DNA of 64,000 nucleotides from Cephalotus follicularis (Eukaryota > Streptophyta > Magnoliopsida > Oxalidales > Cephalotaceae), in assembly GCA_001972305.1 (NCBI GenBank), contig BDDD01000050.1, positions 516,613 through 580,612 of the forward strand. Reading direction: 5' to 3'. Each line of letters begins with the position of its first letter. Positions within the stretch are counted from its first letter, which is position 1. The notes beneath the pieces were generated by a model. The model was not told the origin of the DNA. It worked only from the letters and a program-made list of their open reading frames with translations, and did no database searches. This document shows, in pieces, positions 1-11,598 of this stretch. The position numbers and the translations under genes were made by a program.

Positions 1-1515
1 GGATGTCCAAGTTTTGGAGTTTTAAACGTGTTTGAAATTTGTTTGTGTTGTTTGCCAATTTGAGTATATTATCAAGTATATAAAAACTAGCAACCTATAT
101 GAGGAAAAAGAAAGAGAATGTTAACAGATCATTCCATTTATGTTATTACCATAGTCCTTGGTCTTTTGTAATTATGGCTCCTCCCACTATTCTAATCGTA
201 TCACACACCCCCATGTGGAATTCGAGAAGGCTCTTGCTTCCTAGTGGGGATCGGAATCTATCCCACCCTATCATAGTCTTAGCTGTGGCATGACAAACCA
301 CAATATCGAATAGTTAGGCTTAAAGCATCATATTTGCATTAGGGCCTCGCCCTTGAAATGCAATATCCGATACAAATTCCGGCTTCCCAGACCACACAAT
401 CCACAGCTGTGGTTGTGCCAATAGTATGACCCCGGTATAAGTCCGGACCCATAATCCATAAAGAAACGAACCCTTTTTAACACCCACACACCGTGGCATG
501 GCAGAGTGCCAAAACATGGCTATTTCCTTCTAGTGCACCTCGCACTGAAATTGAATAGAAAAGGTCATACAGGGGACCTCTGCTCTGGCAGTGCTATCCC
601 CAATATGTCCACACCATTCAACAAAAATTATGGAAGGCCAACGACGGGGCAACCATACGCCGCACCGCTTATGGGCTTATTATTTCAAATGTTCGAGGAA
701 TTTGGTCTCATCAAATTTTAAATATTACCAAAAAGTCGTTTTAGATAATTTCAATAATCTTCCAACCCATTTGGACGGCTTAGCATGCCTGACGTGGTCG
801 GATTTGTTTGCAAAAAGAAAACATCCATTTCATGCATCATATTTCCCTCTTAGAAATAAATATGGTCTGGCCAGGGACTAAATCTATGAGTGATCACAGG
901 AGCCAATGTGATCGCTCGATCTCCTAGGTGAAATATTTAAAACTACTTTATTTCAAAATGCACCACGCATACATGGCCTTCACTTGGTCTTGTAACTTCC
1001 TTCATCTTCCTCTACAAGCTCCTTTGTAATTCTTCTCTTCATTGTTTACAAAATGAAATTTCTCAAATACATTTAAAAAATTAAAGAATAGAATACAAAA
1101 TTGGAGGGAGAGAAAATAAAACAAATAAGGAATTAATGGTGCTCGCAAGCAACCATATTACAGACCAGATAAAGCACAAGTTAATAAAGTATATTAAACC
1201 ATCCACAAAAGAAATCAACCCAACCATCATGCATAAGACATTTAAAATCTACATTCACTATAGACTTTAAGTAAACACAAGCAATTTCAATTTCTGATGA
1301 CCAATCGAAATAATTCCACAAGTTCACCGATATTCCAGCAAACCTCCCACTAGATTATTTAAAACCTTGTTTCCCAAAAAATAATATTTTATTTTAGAAA
1401 ATAGCCATTGGATGGGAACTAAACTTGAATTTCAGGTACTTTAATTATTCCAAAATAGCCAGCAAAACCAAAATCAAAGTCCAATTGAATTTAAAGGGAT
1501 GGCTCTGATACCCCT
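1..1515 (-). mobile_element. A1 copia untranslated leader and primer-binding site (partial element)
   Basis: Non-coding leader of a minus-strand Ty1/copia element whose body continues left of the window. The primer-binding site is 1502-1513, which reads on the minus strand as GGGTATCAGAGC, one mismatch from the initiator-Met tRNA end, and lies two bases from the LTR. The leader is recognisable because the same blocks recur at 8120-8835 and 46200-47597, for example the 'attatggctcctcccacta' block at 171-189, 8229-8247 and 46250-46268. No open frame runs through it. Family assignment is secure from the shared LTR; the function of the roughly 1.4 kb leader is unknown. Confidence 0.8.
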
Positions 1516-1905
1516 TGTTGCAAACCTGGCAACGGTTCTCGATCGATTTGGTCCTAGGAAGTAAGTGTGTATAATTTTAATTTTTTCAAAACCCCCAAGA
1601 CAGCAAGTCAAGGTTCACACTAACATCTTAGTACCAAATAAATAAGCCTAGGATCACAGTTTAATTAACAATTGAACTAAAACATATATCCACTTAACCG
1701 AAACCAATTCGGTAAACAATAAATACACATGAATAGAAATCATACCAATGTTGCCGGCTCCACCACTTTGCTGCTACGCGCTTGCCGAAGCAACTGCCGG
1801 TCATCGGTGCCACTACCACGACCAGTCCACGAAAAATTCAACCAAGACACCAACGAACTCCTGAAGCCTCGATCTACCCATTGATGGCGGAGACAGGGCG
1901 AAAAG

Positions 1906-2312
1906 TGTGACACCCCACTTAAGAGTGGACAAGAGGGAAGGGATATCCACGAGATGAAGCTATCCTGAGGAAAGAGCTATCCATGAGATGGAGCCGCCCT
2001 TGTGACAGGAATGAACTGGATCCATCGAAATGGGAAAAAGTATGGCTGTGCTATATAAGAAATGATCCTTGAACCTAATTACATGAGGCACCTTTTGATG
2101 GATTGGCTGAGGAGTTAATGGAAACTCCAATGTTAAGCGTGCTACACTCGGGGCAAAACCAGGATGGGTGACCTCCTAAGAAGTCTGACCAATCCATAAA
2201 TTAGGTCAAAACCATGATGGCTCACGTGGAAACGCGTATGTATGGGCACTGTATGTTCTGCGTGGTACAAAAGCGGACAATTTCTCATGTGGTTAAGGAT
2301 CAGGTCATTACA
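1906..2312 (+). repeat. TRIM left LTR
   Basis: Starts TGTGACACCC and ends GTCATTACA, followed directly by the primer-binding site. It differs from the right copy by scattered substitutions and small indels, so the insertion is not very recent. Confidence 0.9.
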
Positions 2313-2382
2313 ATTGGTATCAGAGATGGACCCCCTCTAGTAGATGTGGTTCGGGGATGAACCAGGTGGAAGCTAGTGGGCC

Positions 2383-2788
2383 TGTGACACCCCACTTAAG
2401 AGTGGACAAGAGGAAAGGGCTATAAATGGGATGAAGCCATCCTGAGGAAAGAGCTATCCATGAGATGGAGCCGCCCTTGTGACAGGAATGAACCGGATCC
2501 ATCGAAATGGGAAAAAGTATGATTGTGCTATATAAGAAATGATTCTTGAACCTAATTACATGAGGCGCCTTTTGATGGATTGACTGAGGAGTTAGTAGAA
2601 ACTCCAAGGTTAACCGTGCTACGCTCACGGAAAAACCAAGATTGGTGACCTCTTGGGAAGTCTGACCAATCCATCAATTAGGACAAAATGTGATGTCTAA
2701 CGTGGAAATGCAGATGTATGGGCGCTGTATGTTCTGCTTGGGACAATAGCGGACAAGTTCTCATGTGGTTAAGGATGCGGTCGTTACA
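2383..2788 (+). repeat. TRIM right LTR
   Basis: Starts TGTGACACCC at 2383 and ends TCGTTACA at 2788. Collinear with the left copy throughout. Confidence 0.9.
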
Positions 2789-3166
2789 AGAAGTGCCCCG
2801 GAACATGGCGAACAATGGCGGTGACTCACTGAGTTCGGACTCAGTGAGTCTCGGTCAACTCATCATTGACCAACCGTGACATATATGGATGCCAAACACC
2901 CTATCTCCATACCGGTGGCCGTAACTCGGTAGACTCATCCAGAACGCCAAGCCACAGCGCACAACGAGTTGACTTGGAAAATTCGACTCACCATCCAAAA
3001 ATCGGAAAGAAAACACTGGGAAACACCTAAACTAAGGTCAAGATAGGTAGAGCCAAAGGTTGGCTTGACCTACTGGTGACGATTGGCAGTGGAAAGAGGC
3101 ACCGGGAGTGGGAGGTGGCAGAAACGCGATTCTGCCGCCTGGGAGAAACGAGGAAGAAAGAAGGAG

Positions 3167-3171
<5 letters not shown>

Positions 3172-3196
<25 letters not shown>
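3172..3196. repeat. (GA)n microsatellite inside the A1 LTR
   Basis: Uninterrupted GA dinucleotide run inside the A-family LTR. The A2 LTRs carry shorter GA-rich tracts at the same place (41356-41370 and 48502-48521), so this is LTR sequence that expanded in A1. Confidence 0.9.
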
Positions 3197-3204
<8 letters not shown>

Positions 3205-4787
3205 GCATACCGTGGGTGAATGGACGCTTCATCCTGGGCCACCGACGGCATCTCCTCGGTCCAAACGCGCACCTCTTGCGCGTTGGACACGTTGAACGCA
3301 TTTCTCTCTCTCGTGTGCGCACTGACCCTGCGATTTTTAAGACAAAAGAATAATAATCCTTATGTCCCAAATATCTCCTCCCTTTTATTTAATTAAAACT
3401 CTTTCATTTAATTTGCTTCTCCCAAATGTTTAATAATTCTCTCGATCAATTAAACATGTTTCTCTTATTTTAATTTGATAAAAATATTTCACATTTTTAA
3501 TAAAAATTAAATCATGCTTTAGCTAAAAATCTCTTTATATATCAAGATGACTATTAGTGGAATGAGAAATAAAACACTAATGTCAAAATAATATATACTA
3601 GTTAAAAACTAGATTTACCACCAAGCGAGCATGTGTGCAGCATGCGTCACTTTTCCAATAATCAGGGGGGACCCGAAAGCCCGGTGGAATTCCGGTATGC
3701 TGATAAATTTCCCAGAACATCACAAAGTTTGGGTATGACTATCCAACTAATAGCCCTGGTGTGATCTATAATCACCCCCGAATCCGTGGACCACAAAGTA
3801 CCACATCTATCATTCGTTAGCCGGTTCCCCGGTGCTTTATCACTGTCATTAGTTTCTGTGTCGCGTATCCTTCATCATCTTGGCTCCAACCGTGGACTAG
3901 AGTTTGGATAAATGTCACCCCTAGGTCAAACTGCGATAACTATAATCTATGAACACACTAAGACTATGGGAGATATCCCCAAAACCTCATGTTCCCAATC
4001 TCTCAGTACCCGGCTAGGATTTTAAGTCTTCAACAGTCATAGATGTTATAGAGCCTATAACCCTCATCACGAGGGTAACGATCCCATCTTGCGAACTCGC
4101 CCATACATCTCAATTCACCTAGCAGAAGGCCCAAAGACAACCCTTTTGCGAGCACGTGGCTAGTGCTGGGGAAGGCAAAAATCTAAGCCAAGCAGTTACT
4201 ACACAACGTATGCCAGCCGCTTAGGCCCAACGATACAACGTAAATCATGTATGATGAACTAGTCCTCTTTGACTAAGCACTACCGCGACAATAGGAACTC
4301 TATTGACAGAGGTGTTGACTCTCAAAATAGATAACCTATGGTGGGTCAGTTCAGTGTCGTGCCTCTGCACGCACCCTGCATCAGCTTTAGGGTAAAACCC
4401 AAATGGCAATGAGATAATCCATCCCCCTTTACCATTCGAAGCAAGCATAACACGGCAAGTCTCTATTGTTCATCAATTGCCCTAAAAGAGTGAACCTTTT
4501 ACTTGGAACTTTTGTCACAAGGGAGTAAGGATCTCATTCTCATAACCTCTCAGGCACGAGATCCAACCCTTTATGGACATGGCGCTATATGTGTATTCAG
4601 TTGACATGGTGATCAACTAATCCGTAGAGACAGTATGGGATAATACATAAAGAAAAATGCCAATCTTATTAAATATGCACAATAGAACATGAATGGAACT
4701 AAAAATACACGATTCAAGAGTGTGTCATATGTAAAATACATATGTCTACAGCCTCCTTGTGGATTGCAGGGACACCGTAATCTAACA

Positions 4788-5532
4788 TCCAAAGCTTCAG
4801 CCTCTCTCAGCAATCTAGCACCTCTTAGCCCCTGCAAAGAGTTACAAATGTTTGTTCCACAACCTGAATCCAAAACCCAAGTTGAACTAACATTAGTAGC
4901 TAGAAAATCTCAATCATGAATGTACCTGACCCTGAGGTACCTCCTGACTTGGACTTTTGGAACTCACTGCACTTTTATCTCCAATGTCCGTGCTTTCCAC
5001 AATAAAAGTAGCAGTCATCATCCTATAGCTGTCGGATCGTATGAAGGACTAATCCCCCAACAACTGGCCCCATCGGCAACTGCTTTTGTCCCTTTCTTCT
5101 TCTTTTACCCTTTAGGTTTCATGGGCACCTTGCCCATGGACGTGGATCCTCTCCATATGCCCTTACCGTGGGCTGTCCGGGAAGAAGTAGATGAAGAAAC
5201 ATCACATCAGACGTGGACCTTCCATGGCCCATGTCTACTTCGGCCGTACGAAGCATTTCCACAAGTTCAGGCATATTAGTATCCACCTTGTTCATGTGGA
5301 AATTTGTGATGAACTGGGAGTATGACCTAGGGAGAGATGAAAGCACCAGGTCAATGTAAAAATCATTGTCCATGGTAAAGTCTAGTTCAGCCAGCTACTC
5401 AACAAGATCAATCATCTTCAATCCATGTGCGTGGACTGAAGATCCCTCGACCATCTTCGTGCAGAAGAGTTGACGGGACAAGTTAAGCCGGTCGGTCCTC
5501 AACCGGAATCCATACAACTCCTAGAGACAGAG
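4788..5532 (-). pseudogene. gag: Ty1/copia gag, C-terminal half (A1), broken
   Basis: Nucleocapsid part of a copia Gag read right to left. The frame at 5373-5119 carries 'LVLSSLPRSYSQF' and a 'MNKVD...PELVEMLRTAE' stretch, both typical of copia Gag. Downstream on the minus strand, around 5015-4960, is a decayed zinc knuckle (tgt-gga-aag-cac-gga-cat, Cys-Gly-Lys-His-Gly-His, then a stop and Lys-Cys). The block 'cctgcaaagagttacaaatg' at 4838 matches 45437 in A2. Integrase, RT and RNase H that should follow are missing, and gag meets the LTR directly. Solo LTR B1 separates this half from its N-terminal half at 7832-8060. Confidence 0.8.
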
Positions 5533-7826
5533 TGTAATGACCCGAATTTCCATTAAATTTATTAATTATGGAAATATGATTTATATTGTGTAAATTGGCA
5601 AATATTTTAAGGGACCCGTAGTATGACCCTACACTTGGGGGGTTCGGGGGTTCCGCTCCCCGGTGAGCGGACGGGGGGTCCCGTTACCCGGACAGCGGGC
5701 AGGGGCAGCGCACCCTGAAGAAAATTGAAATTGGCTATTTTTTTTGGATGAATGTCATGTTGAAAGCGTCAATATTAAAGGTTAAGAGTAAACAAAGATG
5801 TCTAAAGCGCCGACGGTTTTAATAAAAGCGGCGACGCTTGGGGCAATTGACGACGCTCCAAATGTAAGCATCGCCACTTTGAAATCAAGTACGGAGGTGG
5901 ACCTAGACGAGACTTAAAGTGGCGATGCTTTGTAGGAAAGCATCAGCGCTTTAGTCAAGATAGAAGTTGGAGAACTCAGGACGTGCCCGTGACCGACGAC
6001 GCTTAGGGAGAAAGCGTCGACGCTTTGAGCTACAGACAGATTACAAAATCTGACTTTTTGTCATTTTGTGAGTAAAATTCCTTAATTTTGGACACGTGGT
6101 AGGCCAGTGGAGGATGATTTGTGATGTTATCAGATGATCTAACAAGTGTCATCACCTGGATTGGCTGAATTTGAGCACATGGGCTGCTAAGAGAGAGTTG
6201 AGTCATGTGAGAGAGGGAGAAGACTTGCCTCCCAAGTAACCATTCTATTTAATGACAAAGAGGGCTGAACTCAATCATTTTGGCTGAGGATAGGAAGTGA
6301 TTTATGCTTGGAATAAGTGGAGATTTCGGCAAAGCAAAGAGAGAAAGAAATTCTAAGGCAAAGTAAGGAAATTCTATACCCATTTATGTCAAAGCTTCCT
6401 CTGTTTTGATTAAAAAATTATGCAGCAAATTGTTTTATTCATATCTTACACAATTATTGATGAATTTTTGAATGGTTGAATGTTATAGAAACATTAGGAT
6501 GTCCTCTTTAACTGTTATGCTTTGCTCATTTCAATATTCTATCGATTTCTTGACAAAAATCCATGTTTTAAATTGTTGTTTGGGTACTGTTTTATTCCTG
6601 GATTATGCAGCGACTTCTTTAAATCACATCTTGCTCGTATTTTGACAAAAAATTAAATGGTTGGATGTTTTAAAAACCTTAAGATGTCCTATTCAATTGT
6701 TATGTTTTATGTATCTCGAAATTCTATCGAATTCTTGTTAAGAATCAATGTTTCATTTTACTGCTCATGCCCTATTTTCATATGGAACCATCCACTTTCA
6801 AAAATTCATAACGGATTCAATTCTCAACCAATTGTTATGATCTTGAGCTTTCTAAATTCGTGAAGATGTATACTTTAATGTTTAAGTTATAAGTTTTCTC
6901 TGAAAATGCTTATTTCTATATGAATTATCAGTTTTAATAAAGCTATGCAAAACTGTTTTATGAATGCATTTGAGTCAATTACTTAAATGAAGACAAAAGT
7001 TTATGAATTGTGAAAGAAATGTTATGAAATGATTTTTATGAATGCTTTGACATGATCACTCAAAGTATTGAGGAAATGTTTTATGAAATGATGAATGAAC
7101 CACCCTTGGATTGTGATCCAAGGGGAATGGAGCGAGATGCTCAATGTTAATGGAGCGAGATACTCACGGACATGCATGTGATGTAAGGATAGTAGTCGGG
7201 CAGTGCACAAAGCCCCGGTGAAGCGGTGTAAAAGGGTTCATTAAGGTTTTTATGACTTTCATGTTTACGAAATGATCTAGTTATGATTTTAACTAGAAAA
7301 GTGATATGTTTTATGAAATGTTTTAGTCATATATGTTGACTAGAAAAGGGTTACGATGAAATGTGTTTACAGTAAAAAAAAAAATACCTTACTGAGCTAT
7401 TTTGAGCTCATTCCTTTCAATGTTTGTTTTCAAATAAAATGTTTTCAGGAAATGATTGAATGGAGATTACCAGCTTAAATGGAGCTCTTAAGAAGAAACT
7501 TTGCAAAGGAAATATACTATGCAATGGTGTTTGCATAAATGTTTTGATATGTAATAAGATAATGTTTTCTGCTGTATTATATGTTATGATAAAGGATGAT
7601 CCTCTGTAAATGTATACCAACGATATGGTTATGACATCTTTATATAAGATGATTACGTGTAAGGTTGGAATTTAAGATTATGTATTATGTTGCAAGACAT
7701 GAGTTTATGATGTAATGTACTTTTAGAGAAGAGTACCAAAGGATGTAACGGTTCACTCCCACGTAACGCAACCGATCCTCGAAGTTCGCTTAGAGCTATT
7801 AGCGGACTCAGGACGGGGGCGTTACA
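5533..7826 (+). mobile_element. Solo LTR B1 (gypsy-type, 2294 bp)
   Basis: Starts TGTAATGACCCG, ends GGGGGCGTTACA, and is flanked by an exact 5-bp TSD, CAGAG (5528-5532 and 7827-7831). It interrupts A1 gag. No coding region is present. It resembles B2 (8959-11593) at the start, in the GC-rich block near 5640-5710, in a block of degenerate AAGCGYCGACGSTT motifs (5800-6030), in the 'cccatttatgtcaaagcttcctc' segment (6379 and 9888), and near the end. A perfect 9-bp-stem hairpin lies at 7103-7124 and a TGAGCT/AGCTCA hairpin at 7393-7410. Confidence 0.9.
5800..6030 (+). repeat. AAGCGYCGACGSTT motif array, B1 LTR
   Basis: Repeated 'aaagcgccgacgg', 'aaagcggcgacgctt' and 'aaagcgtcgacgcttt' elements 25-40 bp apart. 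Equivalent clusters: 9238-9460 (B2), 12190-12540 (C), 14090-14430 and 19965-20000 (S), 31375-31515 and 32075-32310 (G). The motif shares the GTCGAC core with the CAGTCGACTG arrays. Confidence 0.85.
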
Positions 7827-7831
7827 CAGAG

Positions 7832-8060
7832 AAGTATAACTCCTAGGGTATCAAGCTTCTCATTTTGTCTTTTCAATTCCGGGACAATACCCGAAATTGC
7901 TAGGCAACGAGCTTGCTCGTCCTTGTCTAACCATTTGGCCCTCTTGGCCTTAACCTCATTTGATGGGTTGGCTCCAATTTTATGGGGGCTCTCAGTCATG
8001 ACATGGCCAACTTTATGCTCATGAGTGCTAAGCGCAAGTTGCGCTACCAATCCAAGAAGT
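7832..8060 (-). pseudogene. gag: Ty1/copia gag, N-terminal part (A1)
   Basis: Minus-strand frame with 'AKRAKWLDKDEQARCLAI' followed by 'VPELKRQNEKLD', the Trp-Leu-x-x-Asp ... Ala-Arg ... Leu-x-x-Gln-x-Glu pattern of the copia Gag core. It joins 4788-5532 once solo LTR B1 and one TSD are removed. The matching part of A2 is at 45977-45900, where the tract reads 'AKWWDDDHRPQYMASI'. No intact frame remains. Confidence 0.7.
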
Positions 8061-8835
8061 TAGGACTCATAAGCTTGTTTGTTTCAAGAACGCGTGATAG
8101 TGTTATGCGAATCAACATTGTAGCAGAATATGGTGAAAACTAGCAACCTATAAAACAGGAAACAAGAGACAGATTAATTAGTGAATTATTCCATTTATAT
8201 TATTACCATAACACTTGGTCTTTTATAATTATGGCCCCTCCCACTATTCTAATCGTATCCCATACCCCCAGGTGGAATTTGGGAAGCCTTTCGCTTCCTA
8301 GTGGGGATCAGAATGTATCCACAATACTATGGTCCCGACTATGGCCGCGCAAACCATAATATCTTAATATGTAGGTCTAAATACCAATTTACATTAGGAC
8401 TTCTCGCCCATATGTAAAATCTGATACAAAATTCAGCCTCCCAGCCCTCATGGTCTCTGTTGTGGCATGATCGTAACCATAAGATCCCAGTATAAGTGAA
8501 ACCCGTAAGGCTCAAAGAAATAAACATGTTTTGACACCCACACGTTGTGGCCTGTCACAGTATCAAAACATGGTTACTTCCTTCCAGTGTACCTCACACT
8601 GAAATTGAATAGAAAGTGTTATACAGAGCACCTCAACTATGGCTGGTGCCATCCCCAATATATCCGCACCATTCAACGACGATTGTGGAAGGCCAATGAC
8701 AGGGCAGCCATATGCCCCTCCGCTTATGGACTTATTATTTGCAAGTTGGAGGGATTTGGTCTCATAAATTTTTAACATATTACCAAATCCGTTTTTAGAT
8801 TAAATTTTAATCTTCCAATCCCTTTGGACGGCTTA
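8061..8835 (-). mobile_element. A1 second leader copy, truncated by the C LTR
   Basis: Homologous to 1-780 and to 46130-46855, ending in the shared block 'cctttggacggctta' at 8821-8835, where the C LTR begins. The continuation expected from the other copies (towards the PBS and 5' LTR) is not found later in the window, so the far end of this element lies outside or was lost. Confidence 0.75.
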
Positions 8836-8958
8836 TGTAACGACCCAAATTCCCCATTTGTACTATTGAGTACTGTTCATGCATACATTGTACCGTATTG
8901 TACTGTATTGGATGTTGAGATATGACTAGATTGAGGTATTTATCTCCCTATTGTTTAT
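8836..8958 (+). mobile_element. C-family LTR, first segment
   Basis: Starts TGTAACGACCC directly after A1 leader sequence and is cut at 8958 by solo LTR B2. The second segment is 11599-13948. The 5 bp before the start (GCTTA, 8831-8835) are the expected TSD, but the partner copy is not in the window. Confidence 0.7.
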
Positions 8959-11593
8959 TGTGATAACCCGAATTTCCAGTAAAGATATTAATTATGGAAA
9001 GACGATTGCTATTGTGTAAATTGGCAGATATTTCAAGGGACCCGTAGTATGACCCTACGCTCGGGGAGTACGGGGGTTCCGCTTCCCTGTGAGCGGACGG
9101 GGGGTCCCGCTGCCCGGACAGCGGGTAGGGGTTCGGGGGGCAGCGCCCCCCGAAGAGAATTTTATTTGGATATTTGTTTTGGATGAATGTCATGCTGAAA
9201 ACGTCGATCTAAAAGGCTAAAGTTGACAAAACTGTCTAAAGCGCCGACGGTTTTATTTAAGGTGTCGACGCTTTGGGCAATGGTCGATGTCCTAATTTTA
9301 GACGTCGACGCGTTGAAGATTAATGTGTCAGTTGACTTGGACGAAGACTTAAAGCTTCGACGCTTTGTAAGAAAGCGTCAGCGCTTTAGTCGGGATAGAG
9401 GTGAAAAAGCTCTGTATAAGGCCTTAACCGTCGACGCTTAAAAGTAAAGAGTCGACGCTTTGCCCTGTGTCAGGTGCAGAATTCTAACTTTTTACCCCAT
9501 TTCGGAGGAATTAAATGAATTGTAGGACACGTGGCAAGCAAGGGTTGGAAGACTTATGTTTTTCTGCTAAGAAAGGGCAGGTGGCATCAGCTGAATTGAG
9601 GGAATTATGCACATGGGCAGCTAAGGAGGCTTTGACCCCAAGTCTTTATGGCATGTACAAGACTAAGGAGACTTTGACCCCAAGTCTTTATGGCATGTGC
9701 AACACTAAGGAGACTTTGACCCCAAGTCTTGATGGCATGTGCAAGACTTTGCCTCCAAGTTTGCCTCTCCTATATATGTGTGTGCATTCTCAGCTGAGAA
9801 GAGAGTTTGTTTCTGCTAAGTTGAAGAGGGAGAATTCGTGGGAGAGAAGAAGAGAAGGAGATCAAGTGAGGTAAGGAAATTCTATACCCATTTATGTCAA
9901 AGCTTCCTCTGTTTTGATTCAAAATTATACAGCAGATAGTTTAATTCATATATTGCTGAGTTCTTGATCAAATTTCGAATGGTTTAATGTTTTGAAAACC
10001 TCAAAATGTCAAATTTAACTTTTATGTTTTATGCATCTTGAGATTCTGTCGAATACTTGATGAAACACTATGTTTTCTTCTACTGCTCAGGTCCTATTTT
10101 CAAAAGGAAACTGCAACCTTAAAAATTCATTGCAGCTTCGTTTCTCAATGGAATTTTATGATTTTTATCTCTATAGATTCAATGAGATGTCTACTTTAAC
10201 TTATATGTTTTAATTTTTCTATGAAAATGACTGTTTCTATACGAAATATGTATTTTAGAAAAGTTGTGCAAAACTGTTTTCTAAAGGTTTTTAAGTTAAT
10301 TACTCAAAGTGATGAGAAATGTTTTATGATTGCTAAATGAATGTTTTTACAAGAGAAACCAATTTTGGAAATGTTTTATGATGATGTTTTATGGATGCTT
10401 TGAGCTGATCACTCGAAGTATCAAGAAATGATTATTTTTACAAATGAGAAAATGCAACATACTGAGATGAACAACGACTGGATTGCGATCCAGGGTGGAT
10501 TAATCTAGTAAAAGATTAATGTTAAGGAGCAGAGAGTGCTCTCGGGTATGCATACTTAGTAATGATAGTAATCGGGGAGTGCGCAATGCCCCGGTGAAGC
10601 GAAAGGTTCAACAGGGTTATTTACGTTTTTACAACCCCTCAGTATTTATGAAATATTCTGATTCATGAGATATGGTCAGAAAAAGAAATAAAATATTATG
10701 TTTCATGAGATATGAACAGAAAAGGAAATGAATGTGAAATGATTTGGCTTTAAAAAATAATACAAGACAATGGTTTTCAAAGATGTTATGTTTTCAAGTA
10801 TGCTGGTTATATATACCAGAAAATGTACGATTTTAGAAATGTTCTGGTTTTATAAAACTAGAAGAAGATTTTCAAAGATATTTTGAAATGTATGAACTAG
10901 AAAAGTTTTTGATAAAGATTATCAAAAATAATGGATTTAGATAACGTTTTATGACTATGCTTCTTACTGGGCTCTTAAAAGCTCACTCCTTTCAATGTCT
11001 TGTTTTTAAATAAATCTTCCAGGAAATGTTGAACGTGAAGTTGTGAGTTTTAGTGGAAGTTCGCGAAAGAATAGTAAGGAATGAAAGTATGATATGCTAT
11101 GCAGCTATGTTTTAATGTCATGTGTTAATATTTTCCGTTGTGTAATGTTTTATCATAGACGATGTATAGATGTGAACATATAGAATCGAATGCTATAGCT
11201 ATGATGATATCAATAGTTATTGAACATACTTGAGTGTATGAGATATTAATGGAAAAAGGCGAGTATATGATTATTTGATGATGTGATAAGATTACGTTTT
11301 TCCGCTGTGTAAGGTTACATGTTAAGTGATGTATAAATGTAAAGGTATTAGAAATAATCATGATAATGAGAATATGACATTTTGAAATTGGTGTTTCAAA
11401 GATGTAAGCATATGTGATCCTGTGAAGTTATTGAGTAATAATGTTAGATTTTAAATCTAAGTTAAGATTAAATGATATGAAATGAATCATTGAATGATTA
11501 AACGATTTGATGATTAAGGTTTCACCCCATGTAACACACCGATCTTCGGAGTTCGCTTTGAGCTTAAAGTGGACTCGGGTCGGGGGCGCTACA
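8959..11593 (+). mobile_element. Solo LTR B2 (2635 bp)
   Basis: Starts TGTGATAACCCG, ends GGGGGCGCTACA, with an exact TSD TTTAT (8954-8958 and 11594-11598). Same family as B1. From left to right it contains a GTCGAC-type motif cluster (9238-9460), three 42-bp tandem units (9621-9746), a TATA-like TATATATG (9771-9778), the segment shared with B1 from 9880, and hairpins at 10478-10493 and 10573-10593. The open frame at 9515-9874 covers the tandem repeat and has no similarity I recognise, so I do not call a gene. Confidence 0.9.
9621..9746 (+). repeat. Three 42-bp tandem repeats inside B2
   Basis: Units at 9621-9662, 9663-9704 and 9705-9746 each read 'ctaaggag(g/a)ctttgacccca...' with only a few differences. 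They lie between the GTCGAC motif cluster and the TATA-like box. B1 has no repeat at the corresponding place (about 6185-6230), so the expansion is specific to this copy or subfamily. Confidence 0.9.
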
Positions 11594-11598
11594 TTTAT

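Larger units (their letters stand above)
1906..2788 (+). mobile_element. TRIM: miniature terminal-repeat retrotransposon, 883 bp
   Basis: Two direct terminal repeats, 1906-2312 and 2383-2788 (407 and 406 bp), both begin TGTGACACCCCACTTAAGAG and end with TTACA after 'ggttaaggat'. The 70-bp interior starts at once with a primer-binding site (2315-2326, TGGTATCAGAGA) and has no coding room. Flanks are AAAAG (1901-1905) and AGAAG (2789-2793), a 5-bp TSD with one mismatch. Deleting the element restores continuity with the homologous LTR at 40860-40890. Size and structure fit the non-autonomous TRIM class, which needs proteins from another element to move. Confidence 0.9.
1516..4787 (-). repeat. 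A-family copia LTR (A1), interrupted by a TRIM element
   Basis: The LTR begins TGTTGCAAACC at the PBS side and ends TCTAACA at 4787. It aligns by eye along its length with the two LTRs of A2 (40451-42840 and 47612-49849), including the block 'ctcactgagttcggactcag', the GA-rich stretch and the block 'tgggaccc/gggacccgaaagcccgg' near 3668. Without the 883-bp TRIM it is about 2.4 kb. It abuts the A1 leader on the low side and A-type gag on the high side, so it acts as 5' LTR for one element body and 3' LTR for another (see findings). Confidence 0.85.

Noticed and set aside
9515-9874. 119-residue ORF with internal 14-residue repeats
   Set aside because: Produced by a 42-bp tandem repeat (a multiple of three) in solo LTR B2; no counterpart in B1.
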